Source: Vicinamibacterales bacterium (GTDB lineage: Bacteria > Acidobacteriota > Vicinamibacteria > Vicinamibacterales > UBA2999). From it: a stretch of 64,000 nt of DNA. Shown here in pieces: positions 9,754 through 18,179 of the stretch; the stretch's first letter is position 1, and the number at the start of each line of letters is the position of its first letter. Both the position numbers and the translations under genes were made by a program. The stretch covers positions 310,001-374,000 of the forward strand of contig JAWKHS010000003.1 in NCBI GenBank assembly GCA_041394705.1, given 5' to 3'. The notes below the pieces were generated by a model. It was not told the DNA's origin. It searched no databases and saw nothing but the letters and a program-made list of their open reading frames with translations.

Positions 9754-11091
9754 CTAGTCCTCCCCGATGGCGAGATCGAAATCGGCCTTCGCGGTCCAGA
9801 ACGCGGACAGGGCCTGCTCGTACAGGTCGGTCGCCTGGGCCAGCTCGGCGCGCACCTGCAGGACGTCGGGCAGGAGCGCCGCCTGGACCTGGAACTGGTT
9901 GGTCCGGACGCGCAGCTTCTCCCGCGCGACGTCCTGCGCCATCGACGCCACCTTCAGGCGCGCGCGTGTCTCCGTGAGCGTCCGGTAGCGGCGGGACACG
10001 TCCACCGCGGCGCGATCCTCCGCGTCGCGGAGCGCCAGCCGCGCCTGCGCCACTGCGTGGGCCTTGGCCGCGATCTCGGTGCGGCGGCGTCCCCAGTCGA
10101 AGGGCTCCCAGGTGAGCTGGATCCCGGCGCTCGCCAGGTTCGCCGGCAGCACGTCGATGTTGAGGTTCGTGAGGTACGACACCGCGAACGACACGTCGGG
10201 GAGGCGCCCGGCGCGCGCGATGCGCTCGTCGAGGAGAGCCTGGCCGATCGTGAGATGGGCCTGGCGGACCTCCGGACGGCTCTCGAGCGCGCGTTGGCGC
10301 GCGAGATCGAGATCGACGTCGGTGAGGGTGACGTCGGCGGCCTCGGCGACGTCGAATGCCGTCGCGACGTCGCGGCCGAGCAGGCGGTTCAGCTCTTCCT
10401 TCCCGCTGGCGAGCGCGTTCTCGAAGGTCGTGCGGGCGAGCTCCTCCTCGGCCAGCCGGTAGTCTACCTCCAGGGCATCGGCGCGCAGGGCCACCTTCTG
10501 GGCGACGCGGGCCGACAGCGTCGTCCCGAGCGCCCGGTACATCGCGACGACCTCGTCGCTCGCGGCCAGGGCGCTCTTCGTCTGCAGGATCGAGAAGTAG
10601 GCGCGCGTGACGGCGTTGACCACCGCGAGCCGCGTGGCGCGCGCGCGCTCCACGGCGAGCGCCCGGGCCGTCTCGGCGCCGTCGATCGCGAGGCCGATCC
10701 TGAAGAGCTGTGACAGCGGCTGTGACACCTGCGAGGAGACGTAGGCCGTGGGCCGGCGGCCGACGCTGACGGACGTGTCCGTCGCCGGAATCGGGCCGGT
10801 GCCCGGGAACGAGCCGAAGGCGCCCTGCGGGAAGGCGAAGTCCACCGGCGTGAGCAGCTGCGACACGGAGACGTCCGTCTTGAAGGAGGGCAGCCGGCGG
10901 GTGCGGGCCACGGCCAGGGCGGCGTCGGCCGTGTCGATCTCCAGGCGGGCGGACTGCACCTGGACGTTCCGATCGACGGCCAGTTGCACGGCGGCCTCGA
11001 GGGTGAGCCGCGCCTCGGGCGCTTGCTGGGCGACGGCCGGCAAGGGCAGCACCGCCATCGCGATCGCCCACGCGTACGTGGATGTGGTCAT
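9754..11091 (-). CDS. TolC-family outer-membrane efflux channel
   Basis: This 445-residue outer-membrane efflux protein has a cleavable signal peptide ending PAVAQ (about residue 22). Two long helical OEP repeats follow, with the usual LTLEAAVQLAVDRN motif near the N-terminus of the mature protein and a second repeat opening with LARQRALESRPEV. The ATG at 11091 overlaps the stop of the preceding small gene in the sequence ATGA (11088-11091), a classic translational-coupling arrangement. A longer open frame upstream lacks a signal peptide and was rejected. As the second gene of the unit, it completes the tripartite pump with the adaptor and the RND permease. Confidence 0.9.
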   Translation of the reverse strand: MTTSTYAWAIAMAVLPLPAVAQQAPEARLTLEAAVQLAVDRNVQVQSARLEIDTADAALAVARTRRLPSFKTDVSVSQLLTPVDFAFPQGAFGSFPGTGPIPATDTSVSVGRRPTAYVSSQVSQPLSQLFRIGLAIDGAETARALAVERARATRLAVVNAVTRAYFSILQTKSALAASDEVVAMYRALGTTLSARVAQKVALRADALEVDYRLAEEELARTTFENALASGKEELNRLLGRDVATAFDVAEAADVTLTDVDLDLARQRALESRPEVRQAHLTIGQALLDERIARAGRLPDVSFAVSYLTNLNIDVLPANLASAGIQLTWEPFDWGRRRTEIAAKAHAVAQARLALRDAEDRAAVDVSRRYRTLTETRARLKVASMAQDVAREKLRVRTNQFQVQAALLPDVLQVRAELAQATDLYEQALSAFWTAKADFDLAIGED

Positions 11092-11330
11092 GGTGTCCTC
11101 GAGTCCCGAGTGAGCGTGGCCTTCTGCAGCCGGGGATCCAGCTCGTCGGCGGCCCGCGCCCACACGGCGGGGTCGGTGTTGACGAGCGCGGCGACTTCGG
11201 TCGGACTCAGGTCGAGACCGAGCTCGCGAAGGGAAAAGAGCGTCGCCTCGGGGTTGGCGACGAACGCGGCGCGGAAGCGTTCGTCGGTGACGAGCCGGCC
11301 GATGAGCATCTCGATGGAGCGATGGGCCAT
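11088..11330 (-). CDS. Small NHLP/Nif11-clan-like protein (resembles Os1348-type)
   Basis: This is an 80-residue, Cys-free protein. It has an N-terminal pattern typical of the nitrile-hydratase-leader-peptide clan: IEMLIGRLVTDERFRAAF, then NPEATL, then a conserved GLDLSPTEVAAL helix. The C-terminus LDPRLQKATL also fits the Os1348-type members as I remember them. Clan members serve either as leader-like precursors of modified peptides or as stand-alone small proteins of unknown role. No maturation enzyme is encoded nearby and there is no Cys/Ser/Thr-rich core, so a conventional RiPP precursor is not supported. Its stop overlaps the TolC start by four bases, so it is the first gene of the efflux unit. 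An AGGA lies 8 bases before the ATG. Function unknown. Confidence 0.72.
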   Translation of the reverse strand: MAHRSIEMLIGRLVTDERFRAAFVANPEATLFSLRELGLDLSPTEVAALVNTDPAVWARAADELDPRLQKATLTRDSRTP

Positions 11331-11358
11331 GAGGGATGTCCTGCGGCCCTCACCCAAG

Positions 11359-11373
11359 GCAAGTTCCGATCCC
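11359..11373 (-). promoter_or_regulatory. Possible sigma-54 (-24/-12) promoter of the NHLP-efflux unit
   Basis: Read on the minus strand the sequence is GGGATCG-GAAC-TTGCC, against the consensus TGGCACG-N4-TTGCW. The essential GG-N10-GC spacing is exact and the -12 TTGC is complete, but the -24 box matches only partly (8 of 12 defined positions overall). It would place the transcript start near 11347, about 17 bases before the small-gene ATG. GG-N10-GC is common by chance in DNA this GC-rich, so the call depends on the nearby sigma-54 activator gene and the enhancer-like repeats. Confidence 0.35.
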
Positions 11374-11467
11374 GCCATGCGGGCCGACGGCGGCCGACGG
11401 GCGATCCGCGTGCGGCCACCACAATCCCAGCGGAGACACCCTGCCGGCTCACCCGCGCACGAATGGG

Positions 11468-11499
11468 TGTGCCTCGCGGCACGTGTGCCGATCGGCACA
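11468..11499. promoter_or_regulatory. Tandem inverted repeats TGTGCC-N4-GGCACR, probable activator sites
   Basis: Two 16-base inverted repeats abut exactly: 11468-11483 (TGTGCC-TCGC-GGCACG) and 11484-11499 (TGTGCCGATCGGCACA, a perfect palindrome). A further GGCACA half-site occurs at 11513-11518, and GCCTG-N6-CAGGC follows at 11500-11515. The pair lies about 110-140 bases upstream of the possible -12 element, the usual position for enhancers bound by Fis-type helix-turn-helix activators. The regulator could be the GAF/sigma-54 activator encoded at the other end of the unit. That assignment is inferred. Confidence 0.6.
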
Positions 11500-11545
11500 G
11501 CCTGGTCTCGCAGGCACAGGCGCCAAGGGACACGGGTGGCTCGGG

Positions 11546-11562
11546 CACGCCGGAACGGCGTG
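11546..11562. promoter_or_regulatory. 17-base palindrome CACGCCG-GAA-CGGCGTG
   Basis: Two perfect 7-base arms flank a 3-base spacer, about 175 bases before the monooxygenase start and about 215 bases before the efflux start. The arms differ from the TGTGCC/GGCACA sites, so a different binding protein, or a hairpin in the plus-strand leader, is possible. Confidence 0.4.
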
Positions 11563-11736
11563 GCACCGGCGGAGCGCCCGGGTGAGGGCGTGCGGCATCC
11601 GAATTGCCTCACGGAAGCGCCAGACGCACGGCGAGCCCGAGTGCTCGAGCGCCAGCAGGACTCGGTCCTGTGGCGTGGCCGATGCCGGATGACCGCGGCG
11701 CCCCGGACGGCGCCCCGAAGCACAAGGAGCCGCGAC

Positions 11737-12906
<1,170 letters not shown>

Positions 12907-12933
12907 TCCGGCTGGGGACGGCACGAGGCCGGC

Positions 12934-13161
12934 ATGATCTGGCTGATGATGTTCCCGCTCTTCTACGTCACCTTCGGGGTGTTCGTGGTCGCGCTCGTCG
13001 CGGGCGCCTGGCTCATCGGGGTGGAATGGCGCGAGGGACGCCTGGCCGCCGAGGCCGGCCGGACCCTGGCGCTGGTGTGGGACCGGCCGCGCCGCGAATC
13101 GCATCGCGAGGGCGCACCGGTCCAACGGCCGGGACTCACCGCGTCTTCAGATACTCGATGA
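12934..13161 (+). CDS. Small single-pass membrane protein
   Basis: This is a predicted 75-residue protein with one strong N-terminal membrane helix (about residues 2-28, LMMFPLFYVTFGVFVVALVAGAWL) and a charged Arg-rich tail. A GAGG precedes the ATG by 5 bases, and the gene starts 27 bases after the monooxygenase, so co-transcription is plausible. The last 26 bases overlap the convergent diheme cytochrome gene. No family was recognised; the hydrophobic start argues against a chance frame, but the evidence is modest. Confidence 0.45.
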   Translation: MIWLMMFPLFYVTFGVFVVALVAGAWLIGVEWREGRLAAEAGRTLALVWDRPRRESHREGAPVQRPGLTASSDTR

Positions 13162-14608
13162 GCGCCCGCTTCTCGTCGGGTGTGAGCGTCGTCCCGTAGC
13201 GGTGGCCGCGGTTCGCGTTGCCAGGCCGGGAGACGTCGTAGCGCGTGCCGGCGCGCTCGGCCTCCGGGCCCGTCGAGACGAAGCCCACCCGCTCGGCGTC
13301 GAAGACGTCGTAGCCGCGCCAGAAGCGTGTCGGACGCGCGGCCTCGGGTTCGAGCAGGTCCGCCAGCGTCGGCACCGAGCCGTTGTGCAGGTACGGCGCG
13401 GTGAGCCAGATGCCGTCGAGCGGCGTGGCCGTGTAGCCGCTGGTCTTCTGGAAGCGCGAGAACGTCCAGGGGTGCCCGTCGCCGTAGGCGTTGTAGGCGC
13501 TCGCCGCCTCCGGCGTCCACATCGCGAGGCGGTGCGGGTCGGTCCCGATCTCGCCCAGCGGGACGACCTGGCCCGTGCGGGCGCCGTCGGGCGCGTGGCA
13601 CGTCGCGCAGTTCGCGCGGAAGAGGCGTGCCCCGGCCTCGGCGAGGGACCGATCGATCGGCAGCGGATAGGCGGGCGCCTCGAGGTGGCCGATGTAGTCC
13701 ATCACGCGGCGCAGGCTCGATCGCGTGCGCGGATCGGCGTCGTCCCAGTGCGCGGCATCCCGGTCCATCCACGGGCGCGAGGCGCCGTCGCCGAGCGCCG
13801 ACGATCGCACCACCTCCACGAGCGATGTGTTCAGCCCGTCCCAGTGATAGGCCGTGCCGTCGCGCCGGGCGAGGTTCCAGAGCGGCATCATGTCGGCGTT
13901 GCCGATGGTGTCGTCCACCGGCTGCCGGAGGATCGAGAACTTCACCGGGTTGAACGGATCGATCCGGCCTCGCCCCCAGTCGGGGCGCTGGTCCATCCAC
14001 GCGTTCTCGTCGCGCAGCCGGAGGAGCGCGCGGCGGGTGCCGGGGATGATGGCCACGCGGTAGAGCAGCCGGTCCAGGGGGGACAGGCGGACGTTCTTCG
14101 CGATCTCGTGCAGGATCGTCGTGGCGGTGAAGCGCGGGTCCTCGGCGCACCGGATGAGGAAGCGCAGGTACTCCTGCTCGCCGGTCTGGTGCGAGGCGGC
14201 GGCGGGGTAGATCGTGGGGACGTCGTCGGGCCGCGCCCGGAAGCTCGCGGCATGACACATCGCGCAGTTGATGCCGACGCGCGGGAAGCCAATCGTGACC
14301 TTCGACAGGCCGATCGGCATCTCGTGCCCGTCCGTCCCCAGGATGCCGATCGAGGCGTAGCCACCCGGGTTCGGCAGGTACTCCGGGAAGATCCGCGGCA
14401 GCACCAGCCAGATCCAGTACGGCACGCCCTGTTCGGCCTCCGTGCCCACCGAGCCGTACAGGAAGTGCTCCTCGTCGGAGGCGAAGTAGGGCGGGGGCGC
14501 CTGGCGGAAGAACTTCGCGTAGACCACCCACGCGCCGAGGCTCCCGAACGCCAGGAGGCCGAGCACCAGCAGGCCCAGCCGCGCGCGCCGCGGTCCGGGT
14601 GCGCTCAT
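13136..14608 (-). CDS. Diheme c-type cytochrome, RoxA/MauG-like (paralogue B)
   Basis: This 490-residue exported protein is anchored by an N-terminal helix (about 11-31). Two covalent haem sites are visible, CAMCH at 115-119 and CATCH at 334-338. Near the C-terminus, PYLHNGSVPTL is followed by FWRGYDVFD, a block shared with RoxA-type rubber oxygenases and the MauG/cytochrome-peroxidase superfamily. The protein ends in the helix EKRALIEYLKT. The ATG at 14608 overlaps the upstream membrane-protein stop as ATGA (14605-14608), so the two are translationally coupled. It is clearly paralogous to the cytochrome at 15065-16567. RoxA cleaves a polymer by dioxygenation, but whether this protein is an oxygenase, a peroxidase or only an electron carrier cannot be decided. 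Confidence 0.85.
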   Translation of the reverse strand: MSAPGPRRARLGLLVLGLLAFGSLGAWVVYAKFFRQAPPPYFASDEEHFLYGSVGTEAEQGVPYWIWLVLPRIFPEYLPNPGGYASIGILGTDGHEMPIGLSKVTIGFPRVGINCAMCHAASFRARPDDVPTIYPAAASHQTGEQEYLRFLIRCAEDPRFTATTILHEIAKNVRLSPLDRLLYRVAIIPGTRRALLRLRDENAWMDQRPDWGRGRIDPFNPVKFSILRQPVDDTIGNADMMPLWNLARRDGTAYHWDGLNTSLVEVVRSSALGDGASRPWMDRDAAHWDDADPRTRSSLRRVMDYIGHLEAPAYPLPIDRSLAEAGARLFRANCATCHAPDGARTGQVVPLGEIGTDPHRLAMWTPEAASAYNAYGDGHPWTFSRFQKTSGYTATPLDGIWLTAPYLHNGSVPTLADLLEPEAARPTRFWRGYDVFDAERVGFVSTGPEAERAGTRYDVSRPGNANRGHRYGTTLTPDEKRALIEYLKTR

Positions 14609-15009
14609 GGCATGGCTCCAGGCACCGGTCGGGTCAGCACCGGCGCCGGCGGCGCCAGCCTCAGGAGGAGCGCCGCCTGCGGCACGAAGAAGGCGAGGTC
14701 GAAGTACCCGAACTGGTGGTACGCCGTGGGCGCCACGCCAAGGAAGAAGGCGACGCCGGCCAGGCGGGAGCCCACGGCAAGCCACGCGATCAGCCGATAC
14801 CGGTCGGGGTCGATGGCGGCGGGAACGTAGAACACGCTCATGAGCGACAGCAGCCCCGCCACCCGCGGCCAGACGATTGGCGAGGCCTCGGGCAGCCCGG
14901 CCAGGCGCATCGTGGCCGCCGGCGCGACGAGGGTCGGCAGGGCGAACGCCAGGTTCGCCGCGATCCCGACGCCCATCGCGATCCGGAACCACCGCCGCGC
15001 TCCCGTCAT
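14605..15009 (-). CDS. Small polytopic membrane protein, about four helices
   Basis: This 134-residue protein has roughly four hydrophobic segments, at about 10-32 (MGVGIAANLAFALPTLVAP), 45-65, 75-95 and 105-125, and few charged residues. The start at 15009 (MTGARRWF) was chosen over an upstream ATG that adds only a basic stretch. It lies 55 bases after one diheme cytochrome and overlaps the next by four bases, so it is sandwiched between the two paralogues. I do not recognise the family. The position suggests an accessory membrane partner of the cytochromes, for example a quinone-side or assembly component; that is inference. Confidence 0.7.
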   Translation of the reverse strand: MTGARRWFRIAMGVGIAANLAFALPTLVAPAATMRLAGLPEASPIVWPRVAGLLSLMSVFYVPAAIDPDRYRLIAWLAVGSRLAGVAFFLGVAPTAYHQFGYFDLAFFVPQAALLLRLAPPAPVLTRPVPGAMP

Positions 15010-15064
15010 CGTCCGCCTCCTCGCCGTCCGCGGCACGCCGGCCGCATGCTCGCGTCCCGGGCCG

Positions 15065-16567
15065 TCAGAACGTCTTCAGGTACTCCACGATCGCGCGCTT
15101 GTCGTCGTCCGCGAGCGTCGTGCCGTACACGTGCCCGCCCGCGCCGTTCCCGGGCACGGACGTGTCGAACCTGGTGAACACCTGCCCGTCCGCGGCCGCC
15201 ACGTCGGACACGAACCCCACCTTCACGGGATCGAACACGTCGTAGCCGCGGTAGAACACGGCCGGCCGCCGCTCCGGCGGCTCCAGGAGGTCGCGCAGCG
15301 TCGGGACCGAGCCGTGGTGCAGGTAAGGCCCCCGGAGCCAGATGCCGTCGAGCGGCTGGTTGGCGTAGCCGTTGGTCTTCCGGAAATGCGTGAAGCGGTA
15401 CGCGGACTCCGGGTACAGCCCGTACTGGTTCGCCGCGAACGCGAACGTGTAGGAGTCCAGCCGGTGGCGGTCCGTGCCGATCGCCGCGATCGGCTCCACC
15501 CGGCCCACGCGGTCGCCGGACGTCACGCCGTCCCTGAAGCGCTGGTCCGCGTGGCAGGACTGGCAGTGCTCGGCATACAGCGCCTGGCCTCGGGCCGCGA
15601 GGTCCCGGTCGACCGGATAGGGATACGGCGGTGGAGGCAGCGTCCAGATCCACTCGCGCACCCGCATCAGGTTCGCGTGGTCCACGGTCACCGGCGTCAC
15701 GCCGGCGCCGAGGGCCGCGCTGAGGTTCCGTTCGTCCACCGAGTCGTTGTCGCCGTCCCAGTGGAGGTGCATGCCCTCGCGGGGCTGCTGGTTCCAGAGC
15801 GAGGGGAAGTCCGCGGCCCCAATCAGCTCGTGCGCGGGCAGCAGGCGCAGGTTCCAGTTGAACTGGATCGCCTTGTAGGGATTGAAGGTGTCGACGCGGC
15901 CGCGTCCCCACTGCGGCGCACCGTCCCCGAGCAGCGGACCCATCCGGTTGCGCAGATCCAGCGCCTGCAGCTTCAACCGGTCCACGAGCCCCGCGCGGAG
16001 GAGCAGACGCTCGAAGCGCGAGGGCCCGCCGGTGGCCGGCAGGCGGCCGCGGACGGCGTCCGGCGTGAGCCGGTTGTCCAGCGTGCAGTCGAGGACGAAC
16101 TGCACGAACGCCTGCAGGTCCAGCCGCTGCGCCGGCATGCCGAGGACGATGCGCGGGGCCGCTCCCGGGGCGTCCCTCACGGTGCTGGTGTGGCACACGG
16201 CGCAGTTGAGGCCCACCTGGTCGATCCCCAGCCGGCGCCGGCGCGAGACGCCGATCGGCAGGTCGCGTTCGGGCTCCGAAACGAATCCGAAGGCCGCGTA
16301 CCCGCGTCCGCCCGGCGGCAGCCGGTCGGTGCAGATCGATGGGAGGGCCGTGAACACCCAGTACGGCGGGAGCACGCCGCCGATGGGCGCCAGCAGGGAA
16401 CCGCCAGGTTCGCTGCCGATCGAGCCGTACTTGAAGTGCTCCTCGATGGCGGCGTAGGCGGCGGGCCGATCCGCGCGCAGCGATACGAACGCCCAGATCG
16501 CGGCCGCCACCGCCCCGGCCGCCACGACACCCGCCAGGAGACGCCAGGTCCGTCGCAGGTTGCCCAC
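15065..16567 (-). CDS. Diheme c-type cytochrome, RoxA/MauG-like (paralogue A)
   Basis: This is a 500-residue exported or membrane-anchored diheme protein. The N-terminal helix spans about 9-30. Haem-binding motifs are CAVCH at 122-126 and CQSCH at 335-339. The conserved C-terminal block GPYLHHGSVPTL is followed by FYRGYDVFDPVKVGFVS, as in RoxA-like proteins. Both spacing and surrounding sequence align with paralogue B (PQWGRGRVDTFNPYK against PDWGRGRIDPFNPVK), indicating an old duplication. The gene follows the Old Yellow Enzyme homologue by 12 bases and precedes the small membrane protein by 55, so all four probably share one transcript starting near 17905. Confidence 0.87.
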   Translation of the reverse strand: MGNLRRTWRLLAGVVAAGAVAAAIWAFVSLRADRPAAYAAIEEHFKYGSIGSEPGGSLLAPIGGVLPPYWVFTALPSICTDRLPPGGRGYAAFGFVSEPERDLPIGVSRRRRLGIDQVGLNCAVCHTSTVRDAPGAAPRIVLGMPAQRLDLQAFVQFVLDCTLDNRLTPDAVRGRLPATGGPSRFERLLLRAGLVDRLKLQALDLRNRMGPLLGDGAPQWGRGRVDTFNPYKAIQFNWNLRLLPAHELIGAADFPSLWNQQPREGMHLHWDGDNDSVDERNLSAALGAGVTPVTVDHANLMRVREWIWTLPPPPYPYPVDRDLAARGQALYAEHCQSCHADQRFRDGVTSGDRVGRVEPIAAIGTDRHRLDSYTFAFAANQYGLYPESAYRFTHFRKTNGYANQPLDGIWLRGPYLHHGSVPTLRDLLEPPERRPAVFYRGYDVFDPVKVGFVSDVAAADGQVFTRFDTSVPGNGAGGHVYGTTLADDDKRAIVEYLKTF

Positions 16568-16579
16568 GGCCGGCTGCCC

Positions 16580-17905
16580 CTACCGGAACGGCGGCGGATC
16601 GAAGACGGTCATGACCTCGCGCAGCATCGCCGCGCGGTCGGGAAACCGCCGCGGCTCGTAGCAGCCGAGCGGCGACTCGACCACCTCGAGCAGGCAGCGG
16701 TTGCAGTAGGTGCACGGCCGCTCGGCCCGGTCGCGGCCCGCCGCGAACTGCGCCACGAGGTCGTTGTTGGCGACGAGCGGGCGGGCGATGCTCACGGCGT
16801 CGCAGTCGCCGTGGCCGATGGCCCGGCGGATGACCGAGGCGGTCTGGAACCCGCCCGTGCAGATGATGGGCACGGGCACGGCCTGCTTGATGACGCGCGC
16901 GTCGGGCAGCGTGAGCCCCTCGATCCTGTCGGCGGGCACGCCCGCGGCCAGCCACTGATGCCGGAAGATCTCGCCCGTCAGGCCGTTGTGGAAGAGCAGC
17001 AGGTTGCGGAAGGTGGAGGCGCCGCTGCTCGCGAGCTGGTCGTAGGTCTCCGACAGGATCGCGACGTCGAGATCGGCGCCCGCCGGATTGCGTGGGTGGG
17101 GGAACGAGCTGCCCGTGGAGACGTGAATCGCGTCCACGCCGGCCTCCACCAGCCAGCGGCAGACCTGGGCCGATTCCTCCACCGTGTTGCCGGCGCCTTC
17201 CTTCTTCAGGAGCAGGAGCGCGTTGTTGTGCTCGGCCGCGCTGATCTTCATCTGGAGGTGGAAGTCGTGGCCGACGCGTGCCCGGATGGCCTTGACGATC
17301 TCGAGCACGAAGCGCGCGCGGTTCTCGAGCGGACCGCCGTACTCGTCGTCCCGATCGTTGATGGCCGAGCTGAGGAACTGCGTGATGAGATAGCCGTTGG
17401 CCCCGTGGAGCTCGACGCCGTCCAGCCCGGCCTCGCGCGCCCGGCGCGCCCCCTCGGCGAACGAGGCCACCACCTCCTTGATGTCGGCGGTGGTCATCCG
17501 ATCGCACTCGAACCCGTGCAGCGGGTCCCGCTTGTCGGTCGAGCTCTGGCCGCGCGGGTGTTCCAGATCCGGGATGTCGCGCTGCCGGCCGCCGTGACTG
17601 AGCTGCAGGATGAACTTGCAGTCGTGCTGGTGCACGGCCTCGCCGACGGCCCGCCAGAAGGGAATCCGGTCGTCCCTGTCGATCGTGGCGTAGTAGGGAA
17701 TGATCCGGCCGCGCGGGTGGACGGGCACGAACGACGAGATGATGGCGCCCACGCCGCCCTTCGCGAACTTCAGCTCCCAGTTGATGCGGGCCTGGTTGCC
17801 GGATCCGTCGTAGTTGTCGAACCGGCCGGAGATGTTCGACCGGAAGATCCGGTTCTTGACCGTGAGGTGCTTGAAGGTCAGCGGCTCGAAGATAGGGTCG
17901 GACAT
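16580..17905 (-). CDS. Old Yellow Enzyme-family NADH:flavin oxidoreductase with Fe-S motif
   Basis: This 441-residue FMN-dependent ene-reductase-type TIM barrel carries the active-site HGAN motif (H167) followed by GYLITQFLS and the family signature NDRDDEYGG. The C-terminal Cys set C398-x2-C401-x2-C404-x10-C415 (CTYCNRC...GC) matches the iron-sulfur-carrying branch related to 2,4-dienoyl-CoA reductase, but without its extra FAD/NADH domain. The start at 17905 is favoured because GGAG lies 6 bases upstream; another ATG at 17923 has no such site. The protein has no signal and should be cytoplasmic. It heads the cytochrome operon, implying a reduced substrate or electron route connected with the periplasmic dihemes. 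Confidence 0.88.
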   Translation of the reverse strand: MSDPIFEPLTFKHLTVKNRIFRSNISGRFDNYDGSGNQARINWELKFAKGGVGAIISSFVPVHPRGRIIPYYATIDRDDRIPFWRAVGEAVHQHDCKFILQLSHGGRQRDIPDLEHPRGQSSTDKRDPLHGFECDRMTTADIKEVVASFAEGARRAREAGLDGVELHGANGYLITQFLSSAINDRDDEYGGPLENRARFVLEIVKAIRARVGHDFHLQMKISAAEHNNALLLLKKEGAGNTVEESAQVCRWLVEAGVDAIHVSTGSSFPHPRNPAGADLDVAILSETYDQLASSGASTFRNLLLFHNGLTGEIFRHQWLAAGVPADRIEGLTLPDARVIKQAVPVPIICTGGFQTASVIRRAIGHGDCDAVSIARPLVANNDLVAQFAAGRDRAERPCTYCNRCLLEVVESPLGCYEPRRFPDRAAMLREVMTVFDPPPFR

Positions 17906-18179
17906 GTCGATCTCCGGCGTCATACGGGCGCGTCGACGCGATCCGGACGCGCAGGGCCGCGCAGTCTGTCCTCCAGGGGCGTGGCCATTCAAGCACGTAG
18001 ACGGTCCCGTACCAAGGGCTTTCCAGGGTGGCGCGACTCGGTTTGGGGAGCGGGGGAGCCGGGCCCGCGCCTGGGCTATGCTTCCGTGTCCATCGGCGCC
18101 CGACGGATTGTGCTCGTCGGGGGCCGTCCCACGGAACGTGCCGGCCGTGCGCCAGGGCGCGCGGCCGAAGGGGGCGTTC

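Larger units (their letters stand above)
11331..11736. promoter_or_regulatory. 406-base divergent intergenic region rich in inverted repeats
   Basis: This is the only gap over 300 bases in the window. It separates the minus-strand efflux unit from the plus-strand FAD monooxygenase. No convincing coding region was seen. It contains a sigma-54-like promoter near the efflux side, two abutting 16-base inverted repeats, a further half-site and a 17-base palindrome, each listed separately. AAGGAG at 11724-11729 is the ribosome-binding site of the monooxygenase. Confidence 0.6.

Noticed and set aside
11088..11330. Small gene as a classical RiPP precursor
   Set aside because: It has no Cys, few Ser/Thr, no Gly-Gly cleavage site and no modifying enzyme within 10 kb. 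Only the clan-like fold is supported.
11359..11380. Alternative sigma-54 reading using TGGC at 11378-11375 as the -24 box
   Set aside because: The distance from that GG to the -12 GC is 14 bases, not 10; only the overlapping GGG gives correct spacing.
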